DNA of 64,000 nucleotides from an uncultured Prevotella sp. (GTDB lineage: Bacteria > Bacteroidota > Bacteroidia > Bacteroidales > Bacteroidaceae), in NCBI GenBank assembly GCA_905233825.1, contig CAJOFE010000006.1, positions 98,209 through 162,208 on the forward strand, given 5' to 3'. Below, in pieces: positions 36,169 to 45,800 of this stretch (the first letter of the stretch is position 1; each line of letters starts with the position of its first letter). The notes below the pieces were generated by a model. The model was not told where the DNA came from. It did not search any database and saw nothing but the letters and a program-made list of their open reading frames with translations. The translations under genes and the position numbers were made by a program.

Positions 36169-38103
36169 ATGGGAAAGATTATTGGAATTGACTTAGGTAC
36201 AACCAACAGCTGTGTGGCCGTCTTTGAGGGCAACGAGCCGGTTGTGATTGCAAACAGTGAAGGCAAGCGTACAACGCCTTCAGTAGTGGGTTTCATGGAG
36301 AATGGCGAGCGTAAGATCGGTGATCCTGCCAAGCGTCAGGCCATTACGAACCCGAAGAACACCGTTTATTCTATCAAGCGCTTCATGGGCGAGACTTGGC
36401 AACAAACAGAGAAGGAAATCTCTCGCGTGCCTTTCACGGTAGTGAACGAGGGAGGTTTCCCGCGTGTCGATATTAACGGACGCAGATACACGCCGCAGGA
36501 GATCAGCGCTATGGTGCTGCAGAAGATGAAGAAGACTGCTGAGGACTATCTGGGTCAGGAGGTGACCGATGCCGTCATCACCGTGCCTGCATACTTCTCT
36601 GATTCGCAGCGTCAGGCTACGAAAGAAGCCGGACAGATTGCTGGCCTGAATGTGCGTCGTATCGTGAACGAGCCTACGGCCGCTGCTTTGGCATACGGTA
36701 TCGACAAGACCAACAAGGATATGAAGATTGCTGTCTTCGACCTCGGTGGTGGTACATTCGATATCTCTATCCTCGACTTCGGTGGTGGCGTGTTCGAGGT
36801 GCTCAGCACCAATGGTGACACCCATCTGGGTGGCGATGACTTCGATCAGGTCATCATCGACTGGCTGGTGCAGGAGTTCAAGAACGATGAAGGTGCCGAC
36901 CTGAAGACCGATCCGATGGCTATGCAGCGTCTGAAGGAAGCTGCTGAGAAGGCCAAGATCGAGCTCAGCTCTACCACTACTACGGAGATTAACTTGCCGT
37001 ATATCATGCCCGTGGGTGGCGTTCCTCGTCACTTGGTGAAGACCCTTACCCGTGCAAAGTTCGAGCAGCTGGCTCACAATCTGATCCAGTCCTGTCTGAT
37101 TCCCTGCCAGAATGCAGTTCGCGATGCAGGCATCTCTACCAGCGACATCGACGAGGTTATCCTCGTAGGCGGCTCCAGTCGTATCCCCGCTGTGCAGACC
37201 TTGGTGAAGAACTATTTCGGTAAGGAGCCTTCAAAGGGCGTGAACCCCGACGAGGTAGTGGCCGTGGGTGCTGCTATCCAGGGCGCTATTCTGAATCAGG
37301 AGACTGGTCAGGACATCGTGCTACTCGACGTTACCCCGCTGACCCTTGGTATCGAGACCCTTGGCGGCGTGATGACCAAGCTCATCGATGCCAACACCAC
37401 CATCCCCTGCAAGCAGAGCCAGACTTTCTCGACGGCTGCTGACAATCAGACGGAGGTGACCATCCATGTGCTGCAGGGCGAGCGTCCTATGGCTGCACAG
37501 AATAAGAGCCTCGGTCAGTTCAACCTCACGGGCATTGCTCCTGCACGTCGCGGTATTCCTCAGATTGAGGTAACGTTCGACATCGATGCTAACGGTATCG
37601 TGAAGGTCAGTGCCAAGGATAAGGCTACCGGTAAGGAGCAGGCCATCCGTATCGAGGCTTCCAGTGGCTTATCGCAGGATGAGATTAACCGCATGAAGGC
37701 TGAGGCCGAGCAGTTTGCTGAGGCTGACAAGAAGGAGCGCGAGCGCATCGACAAGCTGAACCAGGCCGACTCGATGATCTTCCAGACTGAGAATCAGCTG
37801 AACGAGATTGGCGACAAGATTCCTGCTGACAAGAAGCCCGCTATCGAGCAGGCTCTCCAGCAGCTGAAGGATGCCCACAAGGCAGGCGACGTTGCTGCCA
37901 TCAACACAGCCATCGCAGCCCTCAACGCCGCATGGCAGGCTGCCAGCGCCCAAATGTATCAGGGTGCCCAGGGTCAGCCTAGTGGTGACACCTATCAGGG
38001 TGGTCAGCAGGCCGGCGGTGCAGGCTTCCAGGGTGGTCAGCAGACCTCAGGCAGCAATCCTCAGGATGACATCCAGGATGCCGACTTTGAGGAGGTGAAG
38101 TAA
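36169..38103 (+). CDS. dnaK: chaperone protein DnaK (Hsp70)
   Basis: 644 residues. All three Hsp70 signatures are present: [28 protein letters not shown] and [14 protein letters not shown]. The substrate-binding domain and helical lid follow. The C-terminal tail is Gly/Gln-rich with three GYQGGQQ-like repeats and ends DADFEEVK, close to the EEVD-like tail of bacterial DnaK. It refolds proteins with DnaJ and GrpE, neither of which is in the window. It stands alone, bounded by a terminator at 38144. Confidence 0.98.
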   Translation: MGKIIGIDLGTTNSCVAVFEGNEPVVIANSEGKRTTPSVVGFMENGERKIGDPAKRQAITNPKNTVYSIKRFMGETWQQTEKEISRVPFTVVNEGGFPRVDINGRRYTPQEISAMVLQKMKKTAEDYLGQEVTDAVITVPAYFSDSQRQATKEAGQIAGLNVRRIVNEPTAAALAYGIDKTNKDMKIAVFDLGGGTFDISILDFGGGVFEVLSTNGDTHLGGDDFDQVIIDWLVQEFKNDEGADLKTDPMAMQRLKEAAEKAKIELSSTTTTEINLPYIMPVGGVPRHLVKTLTRAKFEQLAHNLIQSCLIPCQNAVRDAGISTSDIDEVILVGGSSRIPAVQTLVKNYFGKEPSKGVNPDEVVAVGAAIQGAILNQETGQDIVLLDVTPLTLGIETLGGVMTKLIDANTTIPCKQSQTFSTAADNQTEVTIHVLQGERPMAAQNKSLGQFNLTGIAPARRGIPQIEVTFDIDANGIVKVSAKDKATGKEQAIRIEASSGLSQDEINRMKAEAEQFAEADKKERERIDKLNQADSMIFQTENQLNEIGDKIPADKKPAIEQALQQLKDAHKAGDVAAINTAIAALNAAWQAASAQMYQGAQGQPSGDTYQGGQQAGGAGFQGGQQTSGSNPQDDIQDADFEEVK

Positions 38104-38143
38104 AGTGCAAGGCTAGACCATAGGCAAGATACTTGATGATAAT

Positions 38144-38176
38144 AGAGGTACAGCTATGATAGTTGTACCTCTTTTG
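38144..38176 (+). terminator. intrinsic terminator after dnaK
   Basis: AGAGGTACA (38144-38152) pairs with TGTACCTCT (38164-38172), followed by TTTT. Confidence 0.85.
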
Positions 38177-38195
38177 TTATTTTTCTTCTTTTTTC

Positions 38196-38226
38196 TTTGC
38201 ACTTTACAAAAAAAAACGTAACTTTG
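38196..38226 (+). promoter_or_regulatory. promoter of the second histidine phosphatase
   Basis: TTTG (38196-38199), 19 bp, TAACTTTG (38219-38226); about 40 nt before the ATG. Confidence 0.75.
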
Positions 38227-38266
38227 CACATGTACTTCTCCGAGATGAACAAAAACTAACAAAGTG

Positions 38267-39529
38267 ATGAAAAAGACAATCCTGTTACTAGTTACTTTGC
38301 TCATGGCTGTCACGTCGTGGGCACAAAACAGTTCTGCACTTGACCAGCTCAAGTCCGACCCAAGGAAATCGTACGGAATGGACTATCCGTACACGTTTAC
38401 CACCCAGCAGCTGACAAAGGCTCCCAAGGGCTACAAGCCTTTCTACATCAGCCACTATGGCCGTCACGGTTCGCGCTACTACTGGAATGCGCAGCTCTAT
38501 CAAGAGCTTTCAAAATTGTTGACGACAGCCAAGGAGAAGCAGGTGCTGACCCCAGAGGGTGAGGCTTTCTACGAGAAGTTCATGGCTGCTAAAGACGAGC
38601 TGACGGCTGGTGTCAGCGAACTGAGTGACTTGGGATGGGAGCAGCACCAGCGCATAGCCAGGGTGATGTACAACAACTTCCCTGAGGTGTTCAAGCAGGG
38701 CGGCAACGTGTCGGCCGTTTCCTCACTTACGGGTCGTTGCGTGCTCAGCATGTCGTCCTTCTGTCAGGAACTGGTGCAGTGCAATCCGAAGATTGAGATT
38801 CGTGAACAGTCGGCGCGAAAGACTCTCGACGGCGTGGTGCCCACTGACAATCAGAACCCGTTGAAGCGTAAATTTCCGAGAGACACAGCTCGCTGGGAAA
38901 AGAACCGTGACAAATTCCCGTTCGACGAGTCATTGCGTGACAAAGTGGTGAAACGGGTGTTTACCAACACTGACAGCCTGTCTGGCAATCTTCATCATAT
39001 TGGTAGCAACCTCATCAACCTTTATACCTCGTTGCCCAACATTGGACATGAGGGCATGATGGGCCATCTGATTACAGACGACGAGATAGCCGCTCAGTGG
39101 GAACAGTCGAACCTCGGCTCCTATTCCTGGGTGTTCGGACCGCAGTACGAAATGATTCCTATTCTGGAAGACATCATCAAGAAGGCCGATGCCGTCATTG
39201 AAGGCCGTAGCGACCATATCTCTGATTTGCGCTTCGGACATGATACCTGTCTTGGACCTCTGACGGTGTTGATGGGCATCAACGGTGCCGATCTTGACCC
39301 CGAAGACCCCTACGAGGTAAAGAACTGCTACCAGAACTGGGAGACTTGCAAGGCGTCGAACATCCAGCTGGTGTTCTATCGTGGAAAGAAGGGCACTGAC
39401 GACATCCTTGTGAAGCTTCTCCTCAATGGCAAAGAGGCCCGTCTGCCCATAGCCACTGATAGTTTCCCCTATTACAAGTGGAAGAATCTGAGACAGTTCT
39501 ATCAGAATCGTATTAACGAGCATAAGTGA
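38267..39529 (+). CDS. exported histidine acid phosphatase, HD type
   Basis: 420 residues from the ATG at 38267 (the frame also has a GTG one codon earlier). Signal peptide MKKTILLLVTLLMAVTSWAQ. The catalytic motif is YISHYGRHGSRYYW; the proton-donor motif is RFGHDTCLGPL (HD). It is clearly related to the protein at 29389-30681 along its length (KAPKGYKPFYISHYGRHG versus KAPKGYVPFYFSHYGRHG) but has the classic HD pair. It probably hydrolyses phosphate monoesters in the periplasm. It is followed 61 bp later by a GH3 gene in the same direction. Confidence 0.88.
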   Translation: MKKTILLLVTLLMAVTSWAQNSSALDQLKSDPRKSYGMDYPYTFTTQQLTKAPKGYKPFYISHYGRHGSRYYWNAQLYQELSKLLTTAKEKQVLTPEGEAFYEKFMAAKDELTAGVSELSDLGWEQHQRIARVMYNNFPEVFKQGGNVSAVSSLTGRCVLSMSSFCQELVQCNPKIEIREQSARKTLDGVVPTDNQNPLKRKFPRDTARWEKNRDKFPFDESLRDKVVKRVFTNTDSLSGNLHHIGSNLINLYTSLPNIGHEGMMGHLITDDEIAAQWEQSNLGSYSWVFGPQYEMIPILEDIIKKADAVIEGRSDHISDLRFGHDTCLGPLTVLMGINGADLDPEDPYEVKNCYQNWETCKASNIQLVFYRGKKGTDDILVKLLLNGKEARLPIATDSFPYYKWKNLRQFYQNRINEHK

Positions 39530-39590
39530 ACACGCCAAATCAAATGAAGCTGAAGCATAAAAACAACCAATTAAACTAAATGATACTATT

Positions 39591-41909
39591 ATGAAGAAAA
39601 CGATCTTAACTACCTGTGCTGTTCTCTTAGGGAGTATCAGCATGCTGACGGCACAAGTGAAACTGCAGCCGGATAATGTGGATGAGGTGCTCAAAGCCAT
39701 GACGCTTGAGGAGAAAGCCATGCTCGTGGTGGGAGGCAACCGCCAGATTGTATCGACAGATGGTAATGGCATGATTGGCTCATACGCCCAGCGTGTGCCG
39801 GGTGCTGCTGGCATGACGCAGGCCATCCCTCGTCTCGGCATCCCCTCTACTGTTCTCACTGATGGTCCTGCCGGTGTGAGAATCAATCCCAGGCGCGACA
39901 ACGACCAGAATACCTATTTCTGCACGGGATTCCCTGTTGGCACAGCACTGGCCTGTACTTGGAACACGCAACTCGTAGAGGAGGTGGGTAAGTGTATCGG
40001 CAACGAGGTGCTGGAATATGGTTGCGACGTGCTGCTCGCTCCAGGCATGAACATTCACCGTTCACCGCTTTGTGGCCGTAACTTCGAATATTATTCCGAA
40101 GACCCGTTTGTGACAGGTAAGATTGCTGCTGCCTACGTGCGAGGCATCCAAAGCCAGGGCGTAGGCACCTCGGTCAAGCACTTTGCCGGCAACTCGCAGG
40201 AGACCAACCGTATGGGAGTAGATGAGGTGATGTCGCAACGTGTCCTACGTGAGATCTACCTGAAGGGCTTCGAGATAGCTGTCCGCGAGGCTGCTCCCTG
40301 GACGGTGATGTCGTCCTATAACCGCATCAATGGTCCCTTCACTCAGGAGAACCGCGAGCTGCTCACCACTATCCTGCGCGATGAATGGGGCTTCGACGGC
40401 ATTGTCATGACTGACTGGACAGGCTTGCGTAATACCGCAGCCCAGATTCAGGCCGGTAATGACCTGATGGAGCCAGGCAATGAATCACAGATCAAGGATA
40501 TCATTGATAAGGTGAAGAGTGGCGCATTGGCAGAGGCCGACCTTGACATCTGCGTGAAGCGCATCCTGCAGTATCTCGTCAAGACACCCGCTTTCCATGC
40601 CTATAAATACTCCAACAAGCCCAACCTGAAGGCCCATGCCGAGGTGACACGCCGTTGTGCCACTGAGGGAATGGTGCTACTGAAGAACGAGGGACAGACG
40701 TTGCCGATGAGCAACACGAAGACCGTTTCTATCTTTGGCATCACTTCCTACGACTTCATTGCCGGCGGCACCGGTTCCGGCGATGTGAATAAGGCTTATA
40801 CCATCGACCTGATGCAAGGTCTCACTGAGGCAGGTTTGAAGGTGAACACCAAGCTCGCCAACCTCTATCAGAGTTACAAGAACTATCAGGAGAGCATCAC
40901 CGCAGCGGGGCCTGCACGTGGCGGCTGGTTCTGGGGTAAAGCCGTCCTGCCCGAGATGGCCGTCAGCCGTAACATCATCAACGTTCAGGCACAGGAGTCC
41001 GACGTCGCCATCATCACCCTAGGCCGTCAGGCAGGTGAGGGCTCCGACCGTCAGGAGGAAGGCGATTTCACCCTGACCGACGTGGAGCGCCAGCTCATCA
41101 CCGATGTCTGCAACGCCTTCCATCAGGCACGCAAGCCCGTGGTGGTGGTGCTCAATATGGGAAATGTCATCGAGACGGCTTCTTGGAAATCCATGCCAGA
41201 TGCCATCCTCCTTGCCTGGCAGCCCGGGCAGGAGGGCGGCCGTTCTGTAGCCGACGTGTTTACGGGCAAGGCCTATCCTTCCGGCAAGCTCACGATGACG
41301 TGGCCCAACAACCTCATCGACCTCCCGTCCAGTGCCAGCTTTCCCAATGTCCGTCCCGCTACGGCTGCCCCCCGCAGGCGAGGGAACGACAACAAGGTTG
41401 AGTTTCAGGACTACACCAAGCATACGGAGGGAATTAACGTGGGCTACCGCTACTTCACTACTACCCAGGCATCAGTGTCCTATCCCTTTGGATTTGGCCT
41501 CAGCTATACCACCTTCTCCTACAGCAAGCCTGTCGTCAAGGCCACTAACGATGGACTCACCGCCTCTGTCATCGTCACCAACACCGGTGCGAGTGTGGGT
41601 AAGGAGGTCGTTGAGCTCTATGTCAGCGCTCCTGCTGGTGGACTCGAGAAACCAGCCCGCGAGCTGAAAGCCTTTGCCAAGACGTGTGAGTTGCAGCCTG
41701 GCCAGCGTGAGACGCTCACGATGCACCTCTCGCTCTATGATCTGGCATCTTTTAATGAGGCTACCCAGGCATGGGAGACGGCAGCCGGCCGATACACCAT
41801 TGGTTTCGGAGCAAGCGTTGAGGATATCCGCGCCACAGCGCCCTTCACGCTCTCTAAGCAGCACACGGTTGAGTGTCACGACGTGATGAAACCCGATATG
41901 CCACTATAA
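39591..41909 (+). CDS. glycoside hydrolase family 3 (beta-glucosidase-like)
   Basis: 772 residues with signal peptide MKKTILTTCAVLLGSISMLTAQ. The N-terminal TIM barrel has LTDGPAGVRI, KHFAGNSQETNR and the nucleophile Asp in FDGIVMTDWTG. The alpha/beta sandwich domain carries GTGSGDVNKAYTIDLMQGL and a plausible acid-base region (GEGSDRQEEGDF). A fibronectin-III-like domain closes it (VVELYVSAP, then KTCELQPGQRETLTM). It hydrolyses beta-linked glucosides or related sugars in the periplasm. The exact sugar is not readable. It is the only clear glycosidase in the window. Confidence 0.92.
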   Translation: MKKTILTTCAVLLGSISMLTAQVKLQPDNVDEVLKAMTLEEKAMLVVGGNRQIVSTDGNGMIGSYAQRVPGAAGMTQAIPRLGIPSTVLTDGPAGVRINPRRDNDQNTYFCTGFPVGTALACTWNTQLVEEVGKCIGNEVLEYGCDVLLAPGMNIHRSPLCGRNFEYYSEDPFVTGKIAAAYVRGIQSQGVGTSVKHFAGNSQETNRMGVDEVMSQRVLREIYLKGFEIAVREAAPWTVMSSYNRINGPFTQENRELLTTILRDEWGFDGIVMTDWTGLRNTAAQIQAGNDLMEPGNESQIKDIIDKVKSGALAEADLDICVKRILQYLVKTPAFHAYKYSNKPNLKAHAEVTRRCATEGMVLLKNEGQTLPMSNTKTVSIFGITSYDFIAGGTGSGDVNKAYTIDLMQGLTEAGLKVNTKLANLYQSYKNYQESITAAGPARGGWFWGKAVLPEMAVSRNIINVQAQESDVAIITLGRQAGEGSDRQEEGDFTLTDVERQLITDVCNAFHQARKPVVVVLNMGNVIETASWKSMPDAILLAWQPGQEGGRSVADVFTGKAYPSGKLTMTWPNNLIDLPSSASFPNVRPATAAPRRRGNDNKVEFQDYTKHTEGINVGYRYFTTTQASVSYPFGFGLSYTTFSYSKPVVKATNDGLTASVIVTNTGASVGKEVVELYVSAPAGGLEKPARELKAFAKTCELQPGQRETLTMHLSLYDLASFNEATQAWETAAGRYTIGFGASVEDIRATAPFTLSKQHTVECHDVMKPDMPL

Positions 41910-42137
41910 ACTGCGCTCAGTCCACGTGTTCTTCTTGCTAGGCTGTGCACCCACAGCCTGGTTCACCTTCCTATTTAGGTTTTGTGTTTTAATCTTTTAA
42001 TTTTTCCAAATTTGCGTTAAATGGTCAGCTGCCTCCTTTCTTAAACGAGCGACCCGCTATTTTCATCGAGGAGCGCGCTAATTTCGACGAGCGGCGTGCT
42101 AATTTCAGCGAGCAGGCTGCTTTCTTCTCTCCTTGAT
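41910..42137. other. gap with hairpin and tandem 21-bp repeat
   Basis: After the GH3 gene lies the hairpin AGGCTGTG (41940-41947)/CACAGCCT (41952-41959), without a T-run. From 42046 the 21-bp repeats begin. No gene is supported here. Confidence 0.6.
42046..42129. repeat. four-copy 21-bp tandem repeat
   Basis: Units start CGAGCGACCCGCTATTTTCA (42046), 42067, 42088 and 42109. The middle two are nearly identical and the last is degenerate. Read on the minus strand they give the heptapeptide pattern LVEISAL / LAEISTP / LDENSGS, but in a frame that is not a convincing gene. Confidence 0.75.
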
Positions 42138-42815
42138 TTATTGTGCGAGGGCGAAGATGAACTGGTGGTCGCGAAGCTGCCAGAAGGCAAGGTTGTAGCG
42201 GATGAGACGTGCCAGCAGGATGATGACCCGCTGGCGGGGCAGGCGGCTACGGATGACAATCTGACTGAGCGTTGCACCACTGGGAATGTGCTGCATGGCG
42301 GCTATCAGCCGCTGCTCGGCCTCGCCATAGGTGAAAGCAGCTCCTCGTGGCGACTGCTCGTCGCGCCAGAGGCGGAGGTGGACGGGTGAGGCAACGATGT
42401 TCTCGTCGTTGATGCGGATATAGGCTCGCTGGTGGCCTTCGTCGTCGAGGGCACAGACGGGGCGGTTGTCGCTTCTGGGTACGGTGGCAACGACGATGGT
42501 GCGCAGACCGCCTCTTTCTGAGGGGGGATTTCCCAGTGGCGGAGGAGCGGGCGTGACATGATAGGTGTCGAACTTGATGCTGGCCTCTGGCCGGCAGTAG
42601 CGATAGGCGGCCTGGTGCATCATGTAGATCTCCTCTTCTGAACGTACGCCTGCCAGATAGCCATCGTCACGCACGCCGATGAGCAGCCGTCCGCCGTCGG
42701 TATTGGCAAAGGCCGATACGGAGCGTGCCAGCTTCACGGCATCTTCCACGCGATATTTGAAATCCTGCTGCTGATGCTCGCCCTCGCTGATGAGGCTCAG
42801 AAGATATTTCTTCAT
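42138..42815 (-). CDS. AlbA_2 (Schlafen-type) domain protein with C-terminal helix-turn-helix-like part
   Basis: 225 residues. The N-terminal half fits the AlbA_2 domain: EHQQQDFKYRV ... LARSVSAFANTDGGRLLIGVRDDG. This domain is found in putative ATP-binding transcriptional regulators. The C-terminal 70 residues (SGATLSQIVIRSRLPRQRVIILLARLIRYNLAFWQ) resemble a winged helix. The segment TPAPPPLGNPPSERGGL (about residues 87-104) is encoded by G/C-rich repeat-like DNA and looks inserted. It overlaps the DUF5107/TPR gene by 4 bp and is last in the rhamnose-type operon. Regulator is the best guess. Confidence 0.8.
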   Translation of the reverse strand: MKKYLLSLISEGEHQQQDFKYRVEDAVKLARSVSAFANTDGGRLLIGVRDDGYLAGVRSEEEIYMMHQAAYRYCRPEASIKFDTYHVTPAPPPLGNPPSERGGLRTIVVATVPRSDNRPVCALDDEGHQRAYIRINDENIVASPVHLRLWRDEQSPRGAAFTYGEAEQRLIAAMQHIPSGATLSQIVIRSRLPRQRVIILLARLIRYNLAFWQLRDHQFIFALAQ

Positions 42816-45800
42816 GACTGTTGCAGGAATGTCATGAGCGAGCGTAGCTGCCCGATGCCCTGATGGTTGTTGTCGAGAGCTTCCACCTCCTTCAGATATT
42901 GCTCAGCATGTTTAGTGTCGTTCATACCGTAGTAGCCGAGGGCGAGCATGTACAGGCAGTGGATTCGGTTCTGCTGGTCGAGGTCGCCATCCCAGATGAG
43001 CAGGTCGGGCAGAGATACGGCGAAGTAGTCCATGGTGACGTGGTCGAAGAGGTGTTGCTTGCCGTAATTGATGAGCTTGTGGAAGAGGCTTCGGGCTTTG
43101 GCTTCCTGCCCTAAGGATCGATAGCACAGGCCGGCATAGAATATCTTGTCGGGCTTGGCATCGTTGTAGTACATCGCAGCGGCTGGCTCGGTAGGTCCTT
43201 GGGTGCCCTCTTCGTAGCGGCCGAGGAAGTAGAGGAAGTCGTTGTCCTGTGCGCCATAGAGCTTTCCTTCGCCTAAATGATGCGGGAAGACGAGGCACTC
43301 TTCCAACAGACGCTTTGCCTTAGCTGACTGAGGATTGGCTTTCAGCAATTCCTTTGCTAATTCCACTCGGCAGATCTGATACTGTGCCGACACCTTGCCT
43401 TCGCCACCCTCCCAAGGATGGAACTGATGGGCATCGAGCTTCTGCATGGCCTCTTCGTAGCGGCCGAGCTGATTAAGCAGGGTGATTTCCTCGAGCACGA
43501 GGTCGTCGCGACGCCGGATGAGTTGTGGATATTGTTGTAGGAAGGCGAGGCGCTCGGTGTGAGGCTTGTGCAGGCGCTTGTAGAGCTGGTCGAGCTCCAT
43601 GAGCATGCGCTCGTCGTTCTCATCGAGGTGGAAAGCGCGTTCCATGTACTCAACGGCCTTACTCCCTTTCTGCTCGGAGGAGGATGGCGGGAGGTTTTTA
43701 TTGAAGCATGCCAAGGCGAGGTTGCGCCAGACAATGGGGAAGCGGGGATTGAGCTTTGCCGATAGTTCCCAGTTCTCTACGGCCACGTCATATTGCCGCT
43801 TGTCGTAGTAGAGGCAGCCGAGATAGTAGGGAGCCTTGCTTAATTGACAATTCTTGGCGGCGTTGAGGACAGGAATGTCTTCTAAACGGTTGGGGAAACA
43901 ACAGTAGCTGTCTGCCTGTTCTGCCTTGTCGTAACGGCCTAAGTAGTAATAGGTCATAGGCGTAGTGGCTCCCTCGCTTATGGCAATCTCCCAAATGGCA
44001 TGGGCCTCGTCTTGCAGTCCTGCCTGGGCATAATCAAGCGCCAGTTCATCGTAGTTGTTTGCTGCCTTATGCATCATCCGCTTCATCTCGTTCAGCACGT
44101 CTTCGTCCTTGGTCAATAGGTACTGCTCATAGAGAATGCCGTAGTTGAAATGGTCTAACTGCAGCGACTCCTTGATGAGTGTCAGGCGCTCGTTCAGTTC
44201 CTTTGAGCTACCCATCTGCAGGCCACCCATCTGCTTGGAGGTCTGGAGCAGGCGCAGAACTGCAGCTTTCAGCGCTCGAGCCTTGTGGTTACAATGATTA
44301 AAGATGAGGCTGCGGTTCAGCTCGTCGAGGGCATCGTCATAGCGGCCTTGCGACGTGCTGATGCAGGCAGCTTCGAAATAGCCGGCATCGGCCCACGCTT
44401 TATTCCATGTCGATTTCCAGAATAACTCATAGGCTTCGTTGTGACGATGCTGGTACTTCAGGGCGAGGGCGAGGTTGAAGATAGTCTCGCCGTCGTAGGG
44501 ATTCGGGTTGCGCTTCTGCCAGATCTTCACGGCCTTCTTCAAGTAGTCTTCTGCCTTATCGAAGCGTCCACGTCGCAGGTACCATAGGCCCGTCTGGTTC
44601 AGGCAACGCACGTCGTTGGGGTCGCGGCGCAGCGCCTCCTCGTAATAGTCGAGGGCACTCCATGTGGCGTGGCGATATTGCTCCAAGTGCAAGCCAGTGA
44701 GGTAAAGCTGGTCGTTGGTCTTTGTGTCCTGTGGAGGCAGCGCAGCTTCGGCAGCGTCGGGGATGGGACGAATCTCGTCGGGCTCGGCCTGCCAGGTAAG
44801 AGCCTCACCACCAGTCCCTCTCCCGAAGAGAGAGGATTCTTTACTCTTCTGGATAGTGAAGAGCAGGTCTTCCATCTTGGTGCCCTTGACATCAACTGTC
44901 TGCTCAAGGACTTCCTCGGGTGAAAGGGTCATTTCCTTATTATAGTATTCCTCGCCGCTGACGCTATAGAGGACGATGCGGACATGCTGCTGCGACGTGG
45001 CGAGAACTTTGAAAATGATGGAGTTGCTACTCCCCTCTCCCGTTGGAGAGGGGGCGGGGTTGAGGCTTATGATGAAGTCCTTCGTGGCCTGCTTCACAAT
45101 GCCTACCTCGCGGTAGGGCATGAAATACTGTGTGAACTGTTTCTCCTCGTAGGGCATCAGCCAGCTGAAGTCGGGCTGGTTCTCAGTATATACGCCAGCC
45201 ATCAGCTCGATGTAGGGGCGGTATCCTTTGGAGAATGGATAATTGATAATGGATAATGGATGATTACTGTCCGCATGGCAATTCTCCATTTTCAATTTTC
45301 CATTATCAATTGAATCTGTAAGGTTCCTGTCCCAAGCCCGTCCGAAATCACCGTTACCCCAAGTCCATTGTTTCTTACCCGGCGAATAGTGATGGCTGGC
45401 TACATGGAGCATGCCACCATGCGTGTCGTTCTCGTAACCGCCCTCGAAGTCGTATTTTGAGTTCACCGCCATGTAGCTGGTAGGTACGGGGATGTTGCGG
45501 TAGTTGGAGATATCTACGCCTGCAGAGTAGTCCATCTTATAGTATGTTCCTGTGGCGATGGGGAACGATGAGACGGCTCGCTTGCCATGATCGAAGACTG
45601 CATTTACGTCGGGTGGGAAAACACTCTGGTAGGCATCGTTCACCTCTACGGCTGGGTTGGCCCACCAGAGGAAAGTCTGTGGCAGAGGCGTGCGGTTGCT
45701 GACACGCCCCTGAATCTCCAGGTAAGCACAGCCTGGCCGTAGTGTGAAGCCTGCCATACCCTTCTGGTGGAACATCCGCTCCATCTCGTTTACCCATACT

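Noticed and set aside
42041..42280. 79-codon minus-strand ORF containing the LVEISAL heptads
   Set aside because: It overlaps the end of the AlbA_2 gene in another frame, and its upstream half is low-complexity Ser; kept only as a repeat.
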